From IMG/VR virus record IMGVR_UViG_3300037156_000068, positions 1 to 63,314 of that record: a DNA stretch of 63,314 nt, one strand, 5' to 3'. The notes under the pieces were generated by a model. That model was given only the letters and a program-made list of their open reading frames with translations. It was not told the origin of the DNA and made no database searches. Below are positions 31,737-40,977 of this stretch, one piece after another; the stretch's first letter is position 1; each line of letters opens with the position of its first letter. Position numbers and translations under genes: made by a program. This DNA comes from a virus.

Positions 31737-32039
31737 TTAGTTGAATTGTGCCTGTCTGGTCTCACCCTCAAGGCAAAGAGCTTCAAATACTTCAGTACGA
31801 ATATGTTCACTGAATTTAAAGGTTGGGTTCGCAGGATTAGAGTTAGGCTCTGGGATAAGCATCTGAGTTAGAGCCTTGCGAGCATCACCAATAAATGAGG
31901 ACCAGTTACTTTCAGTAAAGGATCTCATAGTGGGGTACGCTTGGTAGAAACGATAATTACAAGAGGCTAGGACTTCATAGACCTCACAAGCGATTTCATT
32001 AGCGGTCTTAGCAACTAATTTATGTGCAATCTTAGGCAT
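31737..32039 (-). CDS. Hypothetical protein (100 aa)
   Basis: Helical protein (HKLVAKTANEIACEVYEVLA, EHIRTEVFEALCLEG) between portal and scaffold genes. The ATG abuts the upstream stop. No family recognised; late co-expression is implied by location. Confidence 0.55.
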   Translation of the reverse strand: MPKIAHKLVAKTANEIACEVYEVLASCNYRFYQAYPTMRSFTESNWSSFIGDARKALTQMLIPEPNSNPANPTFKFSEHIRTEVFEALCLEGETRQAQFN

Positions 32040-32299
32040 TAAGTGTCCCTGGCAGGTGATCTCGGACGCGGGGTATCTTCAGGGCGACTCTCGGTCGCTG
32101 GGAAAGAATCTTTATATACCGGGCGGGCACTATGAGCATAGCCACCATACTTATTATCGTTCCTATCTACTGAGCGGTTTGCACCAGCCTTAGTTGTAGT
32201 TTTGCCAACGACATTACCGGTCCTATGATTATAAATCTGATAATGATCAGGAGGGATTAAAGTATCCCCATTATATCTATGACCTAGAATTACAGACAT
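32039..32299 (-). CDS. Hypothetical protein (86 aa)
   Basis: Overlaps the portal stop by one base. The N-terminal part is beta-type (LGHRYNGDTLIPPDHYQIYN), then a Lys/Asn/Arg region and a disordered Pro/Arg/Ser tail. Common in phage head modules as a small unknown. Confidence 0.5.
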   Translation of the reverse strand: MSVILGHRYNGDTLIPPDHYQIYNHRTGNVVGKTTTKAGANRSVDRNDNKYGGYAHSARPVYKDSFPATESRPEDTPRPRSPARDT

Positions 32300-34434
32300 T
32301 AACTAACCTCTCCCGTGCCCTCATCTGGGGCCAAATCACTATCAAGAACTCTATGAGCCATCGTCAGATTACCCTCATGCTCTTGCATGGCGAAATCATG
32401 CTGCCACTGAAGAACGTCCTTTTGACTTGGATGAGTTTTTAGAATCACATCCAGCCTATCAGTAATAGCCTTATAGATATCAACATCCTTCTGAATGTCT
32501 TTATCTCTGATCTTCATCTGTAGTTCGACGAGCTTAGTGGACATAGTGGCTGTCAGTTGTTGGTTGGCCTGTAGCTCCTGTTGGAGCTGTTGAACCTGGC
32601 CATTAGTCTCACCGAGGGCCTGAGGAGGCACCATACGCTTAAGGCGTTCAGCGGCCTGCTCAGCCATGGGGAAGTCCGCAGCAAGTAAGACCAAATCACC
32701 AATAATAGACATAAGCTCAGGGGCCGTGGAGGCGATCTGACTTAGGGCGTTAAAGGCCTCCTGACGACGGGTCGCATAGTCCGGACCCACATCGCTGATC
32801 ACCTCATACTTACCTATCTTCGGATTCATGACAATCTGATCCGCTTCAGTCTCCAGGCTGGCCTTTTGCCTGACCATTATCTGCTGAGCGTCCGGATCAA
32901 GTTTAACCGTGGAGGCAGTACCGTCCTCAGCCATGATATTAATGATACGCGGAGTGTCATAGATCTTAGGGATTAGATCGATAATGATCTTACCTAGGCG
33001 ACGGATGGCCTGGGCCTGGTGTTCGATGAAATGGTACGTAGCATTCTCGCCCATACGTTGGCGAGCAGTGATGGCCGTACCAGAGCGTTCATTGCCCTGA
33101 ACACCCAAGGATGCCTGGTATTGCCCAGACACCATCATCATATCGTTAGAGGCATTCTCCATACCAGCTTGGTACAGAGGGGCACCTGTTGGAGGTACAG
33201 GCCTTGTTGGCTCTTCCAGCGGGTTCCCATCATCATCCATGTGATTCCACACGAGGACGGAGTAGTTCAACAGGTTAGCTGAGGCCCAGGCGTCTTGACC
33301 CTCGATGGCGGCGGCTGAGGCTATCCAAGGTGTCTTAGTCTGGAGGGCACCGTACTCGATGGCCGAGCTGGCGTTGTAGTTGAGCATACGCTGGGAATCT
33401 ATCATGGCCCGGATATGGCCCTTGCGATCCAGCTCGCCCTCGATCAGAGTCTTATGGCCAATGACCGGGACTACGGGGATGGTTGAACCGGCCCAGTCTT
33501 TCCTATCTACGACCTCATCACCAACGATCTTACACCATTTAATCTTGTTGCGGATGACCTCACGCTTCTTGGTAGTCGGGGCATCGATCTGCTCATTTAG
33601 AGCCTTGCGGAGCGCACCTTTCCAGGACGTGGTATCAGACTTAAAGATTGGAGTCTTCGCACCGGTGGAAGGATTGGTGAATACGAAGAGGGTATCTCGC
33701 TCAAGTTTCTTGTAGAAGTACTCGGCAACACGAACATGCTTCTCGGAGATCCAGCCCTCATCATTGCCCAGGGCGGTATGGACCATACGGTCCTTAAATT
33801 CGGGATATTCAACCTCGAAGTTATCACGAGGCATGTCCTCAAAGATGAATGCGAAGTTTGAGTCGGAGCCATCGGGCTCTTGGATGTCCGGATCGATGAA
33901 GACTGAGAGAGGGTCCGCAACCGCTGAGATCTTGATGTCTTGGTCGAATGTATCCTCATCGGTGTAGTCTGTGGTTACGCGCAGGACACCATAGCCTGAG
34001 ACCACTTGGTACTTGAAGGCTCGGGCATAATGGCTCTGGGCGTCTGAGGTGTACTCGATGTGACGTACGATGCCCTCTAGGACCTCAGCAGCCTCATAGG
34101 TCGCCTCGTTGCCCACGGGCTTAATTCTGATTGAGGACTTATTTTGTAGAGCATCATTGATTACCATATCACAATGCTTTGCCGACTTATTGACAGTCAG
34201 GCAGGGGCGCTCATTACCGGTGCCGAAGCCACGATCATTACGGACATTATCTGGCCACTGATACATATTGTACGCATCAGCATTATAGAACTTATAGTCC
34301 TCTAGCCAACGCTTACGAGCAATCGCCTCGAACGTGTCCGAACGACGAAAGCGCTGCTTCGCAGTACGAATCAGGTCGCTGTCCACATCTCCCTCTGGAG
34401 TATGACTGTCGTCGTCTAGGAATAGTTCGCTCAA
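32299..34434 (-). CDS. Portal protein, P22 gp1-like
   Basis: 711 residues, close to P22 gp1 (725). Sections RRSDTFEAIARKRWLEDYKF, RPCLTVNKSAKHCDMVINDA and SVFIDPDIQEPDGSDSNFAF are the typical N-terminal portal core. A long C-terminal coiled part (QLQQELQANQQLTATMSTKL) would make the barrel. It forms the dodecameric DNA channel. TTG start in a TTGA overlap with the small gene upstream. No phage RNA polymerase promoter is seen here. Confidence 0.92.
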   Translation of the reverse strand: MSELFLDDDSHTPEGDVDSDLIRTAKQRFRRSDTFEAIARKRWLEDYKFYNADAYNMYQWPDNVRNDRGFGTGNERPCLTVNKSAKHCDMVINDALQNKSSIRIKPVGNEATYEAAEVLEGIVRHIEYTSDAQSHYARAFKYQVVSGYGVLRVTTDYTDEDTFDQDIKISAVADPLSVFIDPDIQEPDGSDSNFAFIFEDMPRDNFEVEYPEFKDRMVHTALGNDEGWISEKHVRVAEYFYKKLERDTLFVFTNPSTGAKTPIFKSDTTSWKGALRKALNEQIDAPTTKKREVIRNKIKWCKIVGDEVVDRKDWAGSTIPVVPVIGHKTLIEGELDRKGHIRAMIDSQRMLNYNASSAIEYGALQTKTPWIASAAAIEGQDAWASANLLNYSVLVWNHMDDDGNPLEEPTRPVPPTGAPLYQAGMENASNDMMMVSGQYQASLGVQGNERSGTAITARQRMGENATYHFIEHQAQAIRRLGKIIIDLIPKIYDTPRIINIMAEDGTASTVKLDPDAQQIMVRQKASLETEADQIVMNPKIGKYEVISDVGPDYATRRQEAFNALSQIASTAPELMSIIGDLVLLAADFPMAEQAAERLKRMVPPQALGETNGQVQQLQQELQANQQLTATMSTKLVELQMKIRDKDIQKDVDIYKAITDRLDVILKTHPSQKDVLQWQHDFAMQEHEGNLTMAHRVLDSDLAPDEGTGEVS

Positions 34435-34544
34435 GTGTCTTTCACTTTCTTGTTGCCTAGCGGCTTACGGAGGAACTTAGAATTGACATTCCCCTTTGAG
34501 CCTTTGGCGCTCACAACCGGGGTCTTAACGATACTAGACTTCAT
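34431..34544 (-). CDS. Small very basic protein before portal (37 aa)
   Basis: ATG at 34544 with AAAGGGG six bases upstream, the best ribosome binding site in the area. The peptide is Lys-rich (KGSKGNVNSKFLRKPLGNKK) and overlaps the portal start by 4 bp, so its translation may set portal output. It may also bind DNA. Confidence 0.55.
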   Translation of the reverse strand: MKSSIVKTPVVSAKGSKGNVNSKFLRKPLGNKKVKDT

Positions 34545-34568
34545 TATAACCCCTTTAAGCATGGATCA

Positions 34569-34596
34569 CCGGGTACCCGCTCGATTGAGCACCCGG
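34569..34596 (-). promoter_or_regulatory. Intergenic hairpin upstream of the portal cistrons
   Basis: CCGGGT/ACCCGG and inner GCTC/GAGC stems form a hairpin, flanked by two direct copies of GGTGATCC (minus-strand reading). No T-run follows, so it is more likely an mRNA processing or stabilising element than a terminator. Confidence 0.4.
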
Positions 34597-34614
34597 ATCA
34601 CCTATTTCATTTAA

Positions 34615-35250
34615 TTAGTAGAGTAGCGCGGTGGGGCCAAGAGCGGCGGTATAAGTAGTCGCGGGAGTAAAGTTGGCCGAAGTACCGAAGGTGCCAGCAA
34701 CGGACCCAGTGACCAGTTGTGCGGTGGTCGCCACAGGAGCCGGGAAGTTGTAGGCGGCAAAGGTGGCAGTCGTACCATTTGACTGGAGGGTCAGGAAGTA
34801 CGTACCGGGGACCAGGTCAACAGTGGACGTGAAGGCAATTTGCTGCCACGTACCAGCAGTACCTGCGGTGGCCCCAGCAAGAGCGGAGGTGGCCACTAGA
34901 ACACCATTAACGTCATGGAGTTCAGCAATCCATTTGTCCGTACCACCAGTGGTACCCACGAGGAACTGAATGCCCGTAATCGTAGCTACGGGTGCAAGTT
35001 GATCCGCACCGCCATCAGCAGCGGCAGGGTTAGGAGCATTCACATCGACCGAACTGTAATACCGGGTCGAGGCGACCATAGTCTTAGGGGTGTTGTTAGT
35101 CAGAAGTTGGACAGCAGCCGCCAGAGACTGAAGAGAGAACTTCGCAGATTGCGGATTCTGACCGTTAGGAAGAGACGTATCTAGAGGGAACTTTTCGCCG
35201 CCATAGACAGTAGCGAGATTTTGGAAACCGTTAGTTAGCCAACCAGCCAT
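34615..35250 (-). CDS. Virion structural protein, beta-rich
   Basis: 211 residues. The N-terminal part (MAGWLTNGFQNLATVYGG, EKFPLDTSLPNGQNPQSAKF) is a pattern I associate with phage head-decoration or fibre-base proteins. The rest is Ala/Thr/Val-rich beta sandwich (GTYFLTLQSNGTTATFAAYN). Located between fibre-like proteins and portal. Exact role unknown. Confidence 0.62.
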   Translation of the reverse strand: MAGWLTNGFQNLATVYGGEKFPLDTSLPNGQNPQSAKFSLQSLAAAVQLLTNNTPKTMVASTRYYSSVDVNAPNPAAADGGADQLAPVATITGIQFLVGTTGGTDKWIAELHDVNGVLVATSALAGATAGTAGTWQQIAFTSTVDLVPGTYFLTLQSNGTTATFAAYNFPAPVATTAQLVTGSVAGTFGTSANFTPATTYTAALGPTALLY

Positions 35251-35294
35251 GTGTATTATATTCCTTTGATTTAATTAATTGATTGTGTTATTGG

Positions 35295-36320
35295 TTAGGC
35301 GACAGTGATAGCTTTACCACCACCGGACGACGGGGCAGTCATGTTCATTTGGACATTAGTCGTTGGCGTAGTTTGCCAAGCGGTAATACCAATACTCAGG
35401 GATGAGCTGTCCAGGAGGACGTTCCCACCAGCGGAGACGGACACGTTAAGAGCCTGAGCCATCGTGGAGGCACCCGAAGAGCCATCGCCGTGGAAGCGAC
35501 AACGGACGAGATCAAGATACCTATCCATACCCGCAGCTTGGATCAAGATATGGCTAGATGCCGTACCGGACGAGCCTAGGTAAGCCTCAAATACACAGTC
35601 AATCATAGATAGGCGAGCACCATTACCGGCAATCTCAACGGTGTAGTTGGTGGCGTTGCGGGTCGTAGTATCATCACCAAATACGCAGTTCTGCCAAGTA
35701 GTTTCACCAGTAGAATTGTTGAACACGAATGCACGAGCACCAGTCAGGTTAGCCGTACCGGTAGACACGGTAGCATCCCCGAAGCCTAGGAATTCCACGT
35801 TGTTGTACATGGAACGACCAGCTTCGTCAGACCAGTTGATTAGGGCGGCCGAGGAGTTAGGCCAGCCGTAGAAGGTGCCGAAGTTCTCAAACTGACAGCC
35901 TTGTGCAGTCACCTGAACGAGCTTGTTAAAGCCGGTGGAACCTGTGACAGAGATACGAGCACGCTTCCCGCGAAGTTGCGTAGAGGCGATACCTACGAGG
36001 TGCGTAGCTGGAAGATTCCAAACAAGAGTGGCGGTGCGGTGCTGTGTGCCCCAGAAGGCCACGATAGCATTACGGCCGACCGAACTCAGACCAATGGCGG
36101 AGAGAGCGGCGGACTCAATAGCCAGAGCCCTGTCGAGAGTTGCCAGAGGTTGCTTAGGATTTTGACCAGTGTTATTCAGATTGTCTGAACCTTTGGTCTC
36201 GTTAACATAATAGGTGGGCCCAGAACCGGGACCGCTGTTAACTTCGCTCACTAGTGCATTTAGCTGATTACCATCAATCAGGCGAAAGCCTGGGGTAAAT
36301 TTTTCTGAAACATAGCCCAT
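35295..36320 (-). CDS. Right-handed beta-helix structural protein
   Basis: 341 residues. It opens with a short attachment part (YVSEKFTPGFRLIDGNQLNA), then YYVNETKGSDNLNNTGQNPK, as in parallel beta-helix proteins, with repeated short strands such as GCQFENFG, NNVEFLGFG, QNCVFGDD, IDCVFEAY and VRCRFHGDG at regular spacing. These are stacked rungs with conserved aromatic-Asn caps. It may be a spike, a head decoration or a glycan-binding protein. Confidence 0.7.
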   Translation of the reverse strand: MGYVSEKFTPGFRLIDGNQLNALVSEVNSGPGSGPTYYVNETKGSDNLNNTGQNPKQPLATLDRALAIESAALSAIGLSSVGRNAIVAFWGTQHRTATLVWNLPATHLVGIASTQLRGKRARISVTGSTGFNKLVQVTAQGCQFENFGTFYGWPNSSAALINWSDEAGRSMYNNVEFLGFGDATVSTGTANLTGARAFVFNNSTGETTWQNCVFGDDTTTRNATNYTVEIAGNGARLSMIDCVFEAYLGSSGTASSHILIQAAGMDRYLDLVRCRFHGDGSSGASTMAQALNVSVSAGGNVLLDSSSLSIGITAWQTTPTTNVQMNMTAPSSGGGKAITVA

Positions 36321-36403
36321 TTATAGCAGTCCTTCTATTGGCCGGTTATTAAGACATCAAGTCCAGAGCAGTGGCCAACCCTCTGGTGATGCGGTATAGA
36401 AAC

Positions 36404-38548
36404 TTATGGCCCAACGTTGCCCGTGACGGACTTCTTAACACCAGATCCGCCGTCGGCAACACCATTTGAGTTGGTGGCTCCGCACATATTGTTGGCGATT
36501 GTGTAGTAGTTAGACGTTCCAGTATTCACGATCACGCAGTAGGTAGATGTTGGATCACCGGGAATTCCGAGCATATTTGAGTTAATCTGGAAGTTCTGAA
36601 CATTCGCCCCGACAGCAATGCCCCCAGAAGCATTACCAGAGATGACATTCCCAGTTAACTGCACACCGCCAGAACCATTTATAAGTACGCCATAAGTGGT
36701 ATTATCTCTAATATGGCTCGTCCCGACACTAGCAAAACCCGAAAATCCACTAGCAAATGTTAATCCGTTGCCAGAGATGGCAGTGCTAAGGTATGAGTTG
36801 CTAATCTGAATACCAGTACCACCATTAAAGACTGCGCCATTGACAGAGTAATCACATTCGAGATCGGATACGATCAGAAACATGCTGCCGCTATCCACTT
36901 GAAGACAACTACTCCCGCTCCCAAGAACATCGCCAGAAGAGTTGGCTGAAGTCATGGCCCAGGTATTGCAGCCGGAGCCCATGTGGAAACTAATGGTGGA
37001 TGTATTTGTAGAGTTATAGCCTAGGGATACGTTAGTCCAACGAGTACCATATACTTGAGAGGCCCCGGAACCGTCACATAGGAAGGCGGATGCCCCTGTC
37101 GGATTAACCCCATATATATTGGTAAACTTAGTTTCAGAGGCCCCCGTGAGGTGGACAAAGCCGGGAATACTGCTAAAATACAGATCATTATAGTGGCCTA
37201 GTGAGGCACCTGCGGAGACGCCCACAGCAAGACCATAACCAGTTGTCCAGCTTCCGCCGTTAAGGATGGCGAGCCCGCTGACATTGACATTATAAGCATT
37301 GACTGAGATAAAGTCGCCGGATGCGGCGTAATAATAGAAGTTGGTCGCCTGAGGGCCGGAGCCCACAATGTTGCAGCCGGTAACGTTATCATTGATACCC
37401 GAGTTGAAGCGGAAGGTCCCAGCTCTGAACCAGATGGTGCCGCCCGTACTTGCACAGGCCGCCAGGGCATTATTAAATGGTGTGACGTTATCAGAAGCGC
37501 CCGTCGGATCGCCTCCGTACGTACCGACCACATCGTAAATCGTCGCGTATGTCCCGCCACCGCCACCGCCACCGCCAGGGCAACCCGTGGCCATTGTGCA
37601 GACCGCAGATCCGCTTAGAGTAATGCTGCTACCAACCGTTAGGGCTGAGGGAATTGCAATCGTGGAGGCGCTTAGATGGATAGTACCATTAAAAGAACTT
37701 CCATCCCACAGACCCCAGGTCCAGCTATTTGCCGTACTGTCCTTTTGGAGTGAGATCGCAGGATTCCCGGTTCCGTAGTTAGATGGTACCCATGCGTCCC
37801 AGACTGTATTTGCAGTTGCAGTGCCTGCTATGTGCTGATTATATTGGGTCCATGTATTTGTGAGAGCCTGAAATGCTAGGACTGTGTTATTCGCCGAGCA
37901 AGTGCCCGAAGTTGTAATCGCACCGCCAGAGAGCCCCGTACCACAGATCACACTAGTCACTGTGCCGCTGGTGGCAATCGCGTGCCATGCCCCATCATCC
38001 CCCAGGAAGCGGCCAGAGACGGTTGTGGGAGAGGGGACCAAACCATTAGTCGTAGATAGGAAAGTCTTGGTCAGGTCGAGAGCTAGGGTACCCGAAGTTG
38101 TGATAGTGCCACCGGTGAGGCCAGTTCCTGCGGAAATTGAGGTTACTGTCCCTGCACCCGCGCCAGCGGCTGGAGATGTCGTCACCCCGTCCCAGATTAC
38201 AGCACCAGAAGCGCTCTTAAGGATTTCACGATAAGAACCTTGGCCCCAGATTAAGGCGGACCCGAGGGCATCCAAGGTGATTGGATTGGTATTAGGGGTA
38301 GTCTCATTAGAGTCTTGCCAAGTGCCCTTATTCGTAAGGGTGGACGGAATATAAAAGCCAACAGTACCACCCACGATAGGCTGACCATTGGCATCAAGGA
38401 ACTGCGTCCGGGCATTAGGCAAGATGGCCGCAGTCTGCGCGCTGGCCACAGACGGTACAGACACGGGTGCAATAGTTGCACATCCGATTAAGGCTAACGC
38501 ACTGAGAATTGTTGATAATTTAATAATCAGACTTACCTTGCCAGCCAT
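36404..38548 (-). CDS. Tail spike with signal peptide and pectin-lyase-like beta-helix
   Basis: 714 residues. Residues 1-37 form an export signal (KVSLIIKLSTILSALALIGC, Cys23 in a LIGC lipobox, then ASAQ as a possible signal-peptidase I site). Residues about 42-110 are the same attachment domain as in the fibre at 17480 (LPNARTQFLDANGQPIVGG, NPITLDALGSALIWGQG). From about residue 345, YDVVGTYGGDPTGASDN starts a pectin-lyase-like helix that ends near 700, as in depolymerising spikes. The gene overlaps the terminase gene by 16 bp. The leading signal is unexpected in a virion protein. Confidence 0.85.
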   Translation of the reverse strand: MAGKVSLIIKLSTILSALALIGCATIAPVSVPSVASAQTAAILPNARTQFLDANGQPIVGGTVGFYIPSTLTNKGTWQDSNETTPNTNPITLDALGSALIWGQGSYREILKSASGAVIWDGVTTSPAAGAGAGTVTSISAGTGLTGGTITTSGTLALDLTKTFLSTTNGLVPSPTTVSGRFLGDDGAWHAIATSGTVTSVICGTGLSGGAITTSGTCSANNTVLAFQALTNTWTQYNQHIAGTATANTVWDAWVPSNYGTGNPAISLQKDSTANSWTWGLWDGSSFNGTIHLSASTIAIPSALTVGSSITLSGSAVCTMATGCPGGGGGGGGTYATIYDVVGTYGGDPTGASDNVTPFNNALAACASTGGTIWFRAGTFRFNSGINDNVTGCNIVGSGPQATNFYYYAASGDFISVNAYNVNVSGLAILNGGSWTTGYGLAVGVSAGASLGHYNDLYFSSIPGFVHLTGASETKFTNIYGVNPTGASAFLCDGSGASQVYGTRWTNVSLGYNSTNTSTISFHMGSGCNTWAMTSANSSGDVLGSGSSCLQVDSGSMFLIVSDLECDYSVNGAVFNGGTGIQISNSYLSTAISGNGLTFASGFSGFASVGTSHIRDNTTYGVLINGSGGVQLTGNVISGNASGGIAVGANVQNFQINSNMLGIPGDPTSTYCVIVNTGTSNYYTIANNMCGATNSNGVADGGSGVKKSVTGNVGP

Positions 38549-39972
38549 GCGCCATTGCCCGTTGGAAATTGGGGCGCTTGTTTCTTGAGTTTGAGTTCGT
38601 ATTGTTCGTTCTCAGTCTGGGTCAGCTTACGACGACCAGTAATCTTATCAAAGATTTCAGTAAGACCCCAAACAAGAGCGTCTACTCTATCGGGTGATCC
38701 GTTTGAGATTGATCGGATGTTATCCGTCGAGAACAGGCACATCTGGTCTTCGAGCTGATCGAACCGCCCCACATGATGCACTCTCCCCTGCTCGTACAAA
38801 GCTGATATAGGCTCGGCTCGGACGACTTTACCTCGGCTGGCGTGAACCAGTTTGACGGGAACAGAGCGATCAACCGCCTTAAGAGTGCTGAGAACCATGT
38901 CACCACCTTGGTTCTTTTCTGCGATAATTTTATCCGCAGACCATGCTCGAAAGAGAGATACCGCCTTGCGCGCCCAGTCTTCGGGTGATCCACGTAATGT
39001 CCCGTCCTCTAATACATAACCCCGAGCATATCCATCCGAGTCTCGGCCTAGCCCTACGACGATAATTCCATGCTCGTCTGACCCCTCGTTATTACTAACT
39101 GCCGGATCGACCGCAACATAGACTCTTTCCAAATCCTCCGGAACCTCTTTAACTCGGCTGGCGTCGATGGAATCTCTGTTCCAAAGTGCCCCCGGGATAT
39201 CTCCGAGAATTTCACCTTCAAGCTCTTGTCTTCCGAGTCTGGTGTTACCATAACGCTCATAGAGTTGCTTAATCGTGTTAGCGGCAAGATTGGATTGATT
39301 ATCTAATGTACTACCCCTTGTGACAATAGTGTCGGGGTCAGACATAAGACGTTTAATAAGCGGGAGAGGCCTCGGTGTGGTCGTTACAAGAGTTTGGGGA
39401 TGTTCTCCAAGACGGAGACCAAATTGAGCCTGGTCCCAGGTCTCTTGCATATAGCGAAACTTAGCTAACTCATCAATCCACAGGGCATGGTGCTGGGGGC
39501 CGCGAAGTTGGTCAGGCTCGGTAGCGTTATAAACCCAGGCCTTGACACCATTGGGCCATGTCAGGCACCTGTTCGTGGGGGACCACTCAGGCCGAAACTC
39601 TTTAGGATGACAGGCCAATATACCCGAGTCGCCCAGAACCATAACATCGCGTGCGTCCGCTGCTGTCTCAGCCACGAGGGCAATACGTCCCCAGCCGGAT
39701 TTAGGTTTTGAGAGAGGTGTGTCCCCGCAGGCACCCGACCTGATCCATTCAGAGCCCATCCTGGTCTTGCCCATACCGCGTCCTGCAAGCACGAGCCAGG
39801 TGTTCCAAGAACCTTCAGGAGCCTTTTGATTGGGGCGAGACCAGAAGTCCCAGGAATATTGTAAGAAAGCCTTCTCAGCATCTGACATCTGAGCCAGCCA
39901 CCGCTCTTGCTCCTCAGGAGACAATTTAGAAAAGATCTCAGCGGCGGATAAATTAGATTCAGATAAATCCAT
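38533..39972 (-). CDS. Terminase large subunit
   Basis: 479 residues. The ATPase part has Walker A GRGMGKTR (about residue 68), Walker B LWIDELAKF (about 165) and the coupling motif LVTTTPRP (about 195). The nuclease part has VAVDPAVSNNEGSDEHG (about 290) and later RVDALVWGL with the C-terminal acidic residues of an RNase H fold. It pumps DNA into the head through the portal and cuts it. The ATG overlaps the stop of terS by one base. Confidence 0.94.
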   Translation of the reverse strand: MDLSESNLSAAEIFSKLSPEEQERWLAQMSDAEKAFLQYSWDFWSRPNQKAPEGSWNTWLVLAGRGMGKTRMGSEWIRSGACGDTPLSKPKSGWGRIALVAETAADARDVMVLGDSGILACHPKEFRPEWSPTNRCLTWPNGVKAWVYNATEPDQLRGPQHHALWIDELAKFRYMQETWDQAQFGLRLGEHPQTLVTTTPRPLPLIKRLMSDPDTIVTRGSTLDNQSNLAANTIKQLYERYGNTRLGRQELEGEILGDIPGALWNRDSIDASRVKEVPEDLERVYVAVDPAVSNNEGSDEHGIIVVGLGRDSDGYARGYVLEDGTLRGSPEDWARKAVSLFRAWSADKIIAEKNQGGDMVLSTLKAVDRSVPVKLVHASRGKVVRAEPISALYEQGRVHHVGRFDQLEDQMCLFSTDNIRSISNGSPDRVDALVWGLTEIFDKITGRRKLTQTENEQYELKLKKQAPQFPTGNGAWLAR

Positions 39973-40487
39973 TAATCTTCTTGTTTGATAAACGGAACAA
40001 CTGTACCGTCTGTACCATTACGCTTACCGAGTTGCTTAAGCTTCTGAGTGAAGGCGTCCGCAGATTCTGTAATGCGTTGTTCTGTTTGAATCGCCTGTCC
40101 GTCCACACCAGAAATCTCCTGGCGCTCTTTCCAGAGCGCAATGGACTTGCCTAGGAGTTCGATGGCCCTGAGCTGATCAGACGTTCTAATCTCGTCATTA
40201 TTAACAATTTTAAAAAGCTTTTGAATAAGATAGTCCGCCTCGACTGTGGACTTCTCAGAGCGGACGGCAAGGCGCTTCTCAATCTCAAGGCGGATGAGTG
40301 GATGTTGCATCAGGTCCGCAGCGTGCCTGGCGGGATTCTTGGTTGTGTATGAACCGAGTTCGACAGCCTTGGTAGCATTCATGTGGATCATGTACAGGTC
40401 CACGAACTCGACCATCTTTGGCGTGAGCTTCTTACCCTTACCGTTGCCTGAGGTGAGGCGACCATCACAGACGGATAGAAATGCCAT
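39972..40487 (-). CDS. Terminase small subunit
   Basis: 171 residues. An N-terminal helix-turn-helix region (LTPKMVEFVDLYMIHMNATK, HAADLMQHPLIRLEIEKRL) is typical of TerS DNA-binding domains of the Terminase_2 kind. The middle is a helical oligomerisation part and the tail is basic and disordered. It recognises the packaging site and passes DNA to the large subunit, whose gene overlaps it by one base. Confidence 0.85.
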   Translation of the reverse strand: MAFLSVCDGRLTSGNGKGKKLTPKMVEFVDLYMIHMNATKAVELGSYTTKNPARHAADLMQHPLIRLEIEKRLAVRSEKSTVEADYLIQKLFKIVNNDEIRTSDQLRAIELLGKSIALWKERQEISGVDGQAIQTEQRITESADAFTQKLKQLGKRNGTDGTVVPFIKQED

Positions 40488-40489
40488 TA

Positions 40490-40597
40490 TTAGTCAGCCA
40501 TTGCTGTGGCAAAGAACACTAGCGCAGCCCAGGCAAGTCCACTGACAACGAGTAGCCCTAGGAATATGCAGCCGAGAACTTCTAGGATGATCTGCAC
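40490..40597 (-). CDS. Single-span membrane microprotein (35 aa)
   Basis: GTG start with GGAG at longer spacing. Nearly the whole peptide is one hydrophobic helix (VLGCIFLGLLVVSGLAWAAL). It ends just upstream of terS. May be a holin-class peptide or an inner-membrane modulator. Too short for family assignment. Confidence 0.45.
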   Translation of the reverse strand: MQIILEVLGCIFLGLLVVSGLAWAALVFFATAMAD

Positions 40598-40598
40598 T

Positions 40599-40823
40599 TT
40601 AAGAAATGTCTCCGAAGTTATTATCATCAGGTATGAATTCTTGACAACTCACCGAGGCCTGATTAATATTTTGTTTGAGGAGGTTCGCCGTTACCAGCTT
40701 GATCTGAGACATACAGGCCGCCTGTGATTCGAAGGCCTTTGAATGGACGACGTACTGCCCACCGCCATCGTCAGAATCGCCAGGGGTAAAGAAGAAGACT
40801 ACCAAGATAAAGACTGAAAGCAT
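40599..40823 (-). CDS. Small protein with N-terminal hydrophobic segment (74 aa)
   Basis: MLSVFILVVFFFTPGDSDDG is a membrane or signal segment, followed by YVVHSKAFESQAACMSQIKL and, 22 residues after that Cys, a second one in SVSCQEF, which could pair in the periplasm. Similar Cys-pair exported small proteins occur at this site in other podoviruses. Function unknown. Confidence 0.55.
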   Translation of the reverse strand: MLSVFILVVFFFTPGDSDDGGGQYVVHSKAFESQAACMSQIKLVTANLLKQNINQASVSCQEFIPDDNNFGDIS

Positions 40824-40824
40824 T

Positions 40825-40926
40825 TTATGGGATAAGATCTTCTAATTTATTACGATCAAATACTGAACACCACAGCACAAGGACAATAAGAGCCACATAG
40901 CCGAAGGTCGCTTTAATTTTATTCAT
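40825..40926 (-). CDS. Membrane microprotein, first gene after the late promoter (33 aa)
   Basis: ATG 40926 with AGGGG eight bases upstream, 14 bases after the -10 box region. One transmembrane helix (GYVALIVLVLWCSVF) with a basic N-terminus and charged tail. Ends two bases before the next gene. Confidence 0.5.
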   Translation of the reverse strand: MNKIKATFGYVALIVLVLWCSVFDRNKLEDLIP

Positions 40927-40939
40927 TGCTAATACCCCT

Positions 40940-40968
40940 ATTATAACAGATTTAGACAAAGAAGTCAA
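40940..40968 (-). promoter_or_regulatory. Sigma70-type late promoter
   Basis: On the minus strand TTGACT (40968-40963), a 17-base spacer and a perfect TATAAT (40945-40940). It faces the terminase and head genes. Five of six -35 positions and all -10 positions match consensus. Confidence 0.82.
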
Positions 40969-40977
40969 CAGATATTG

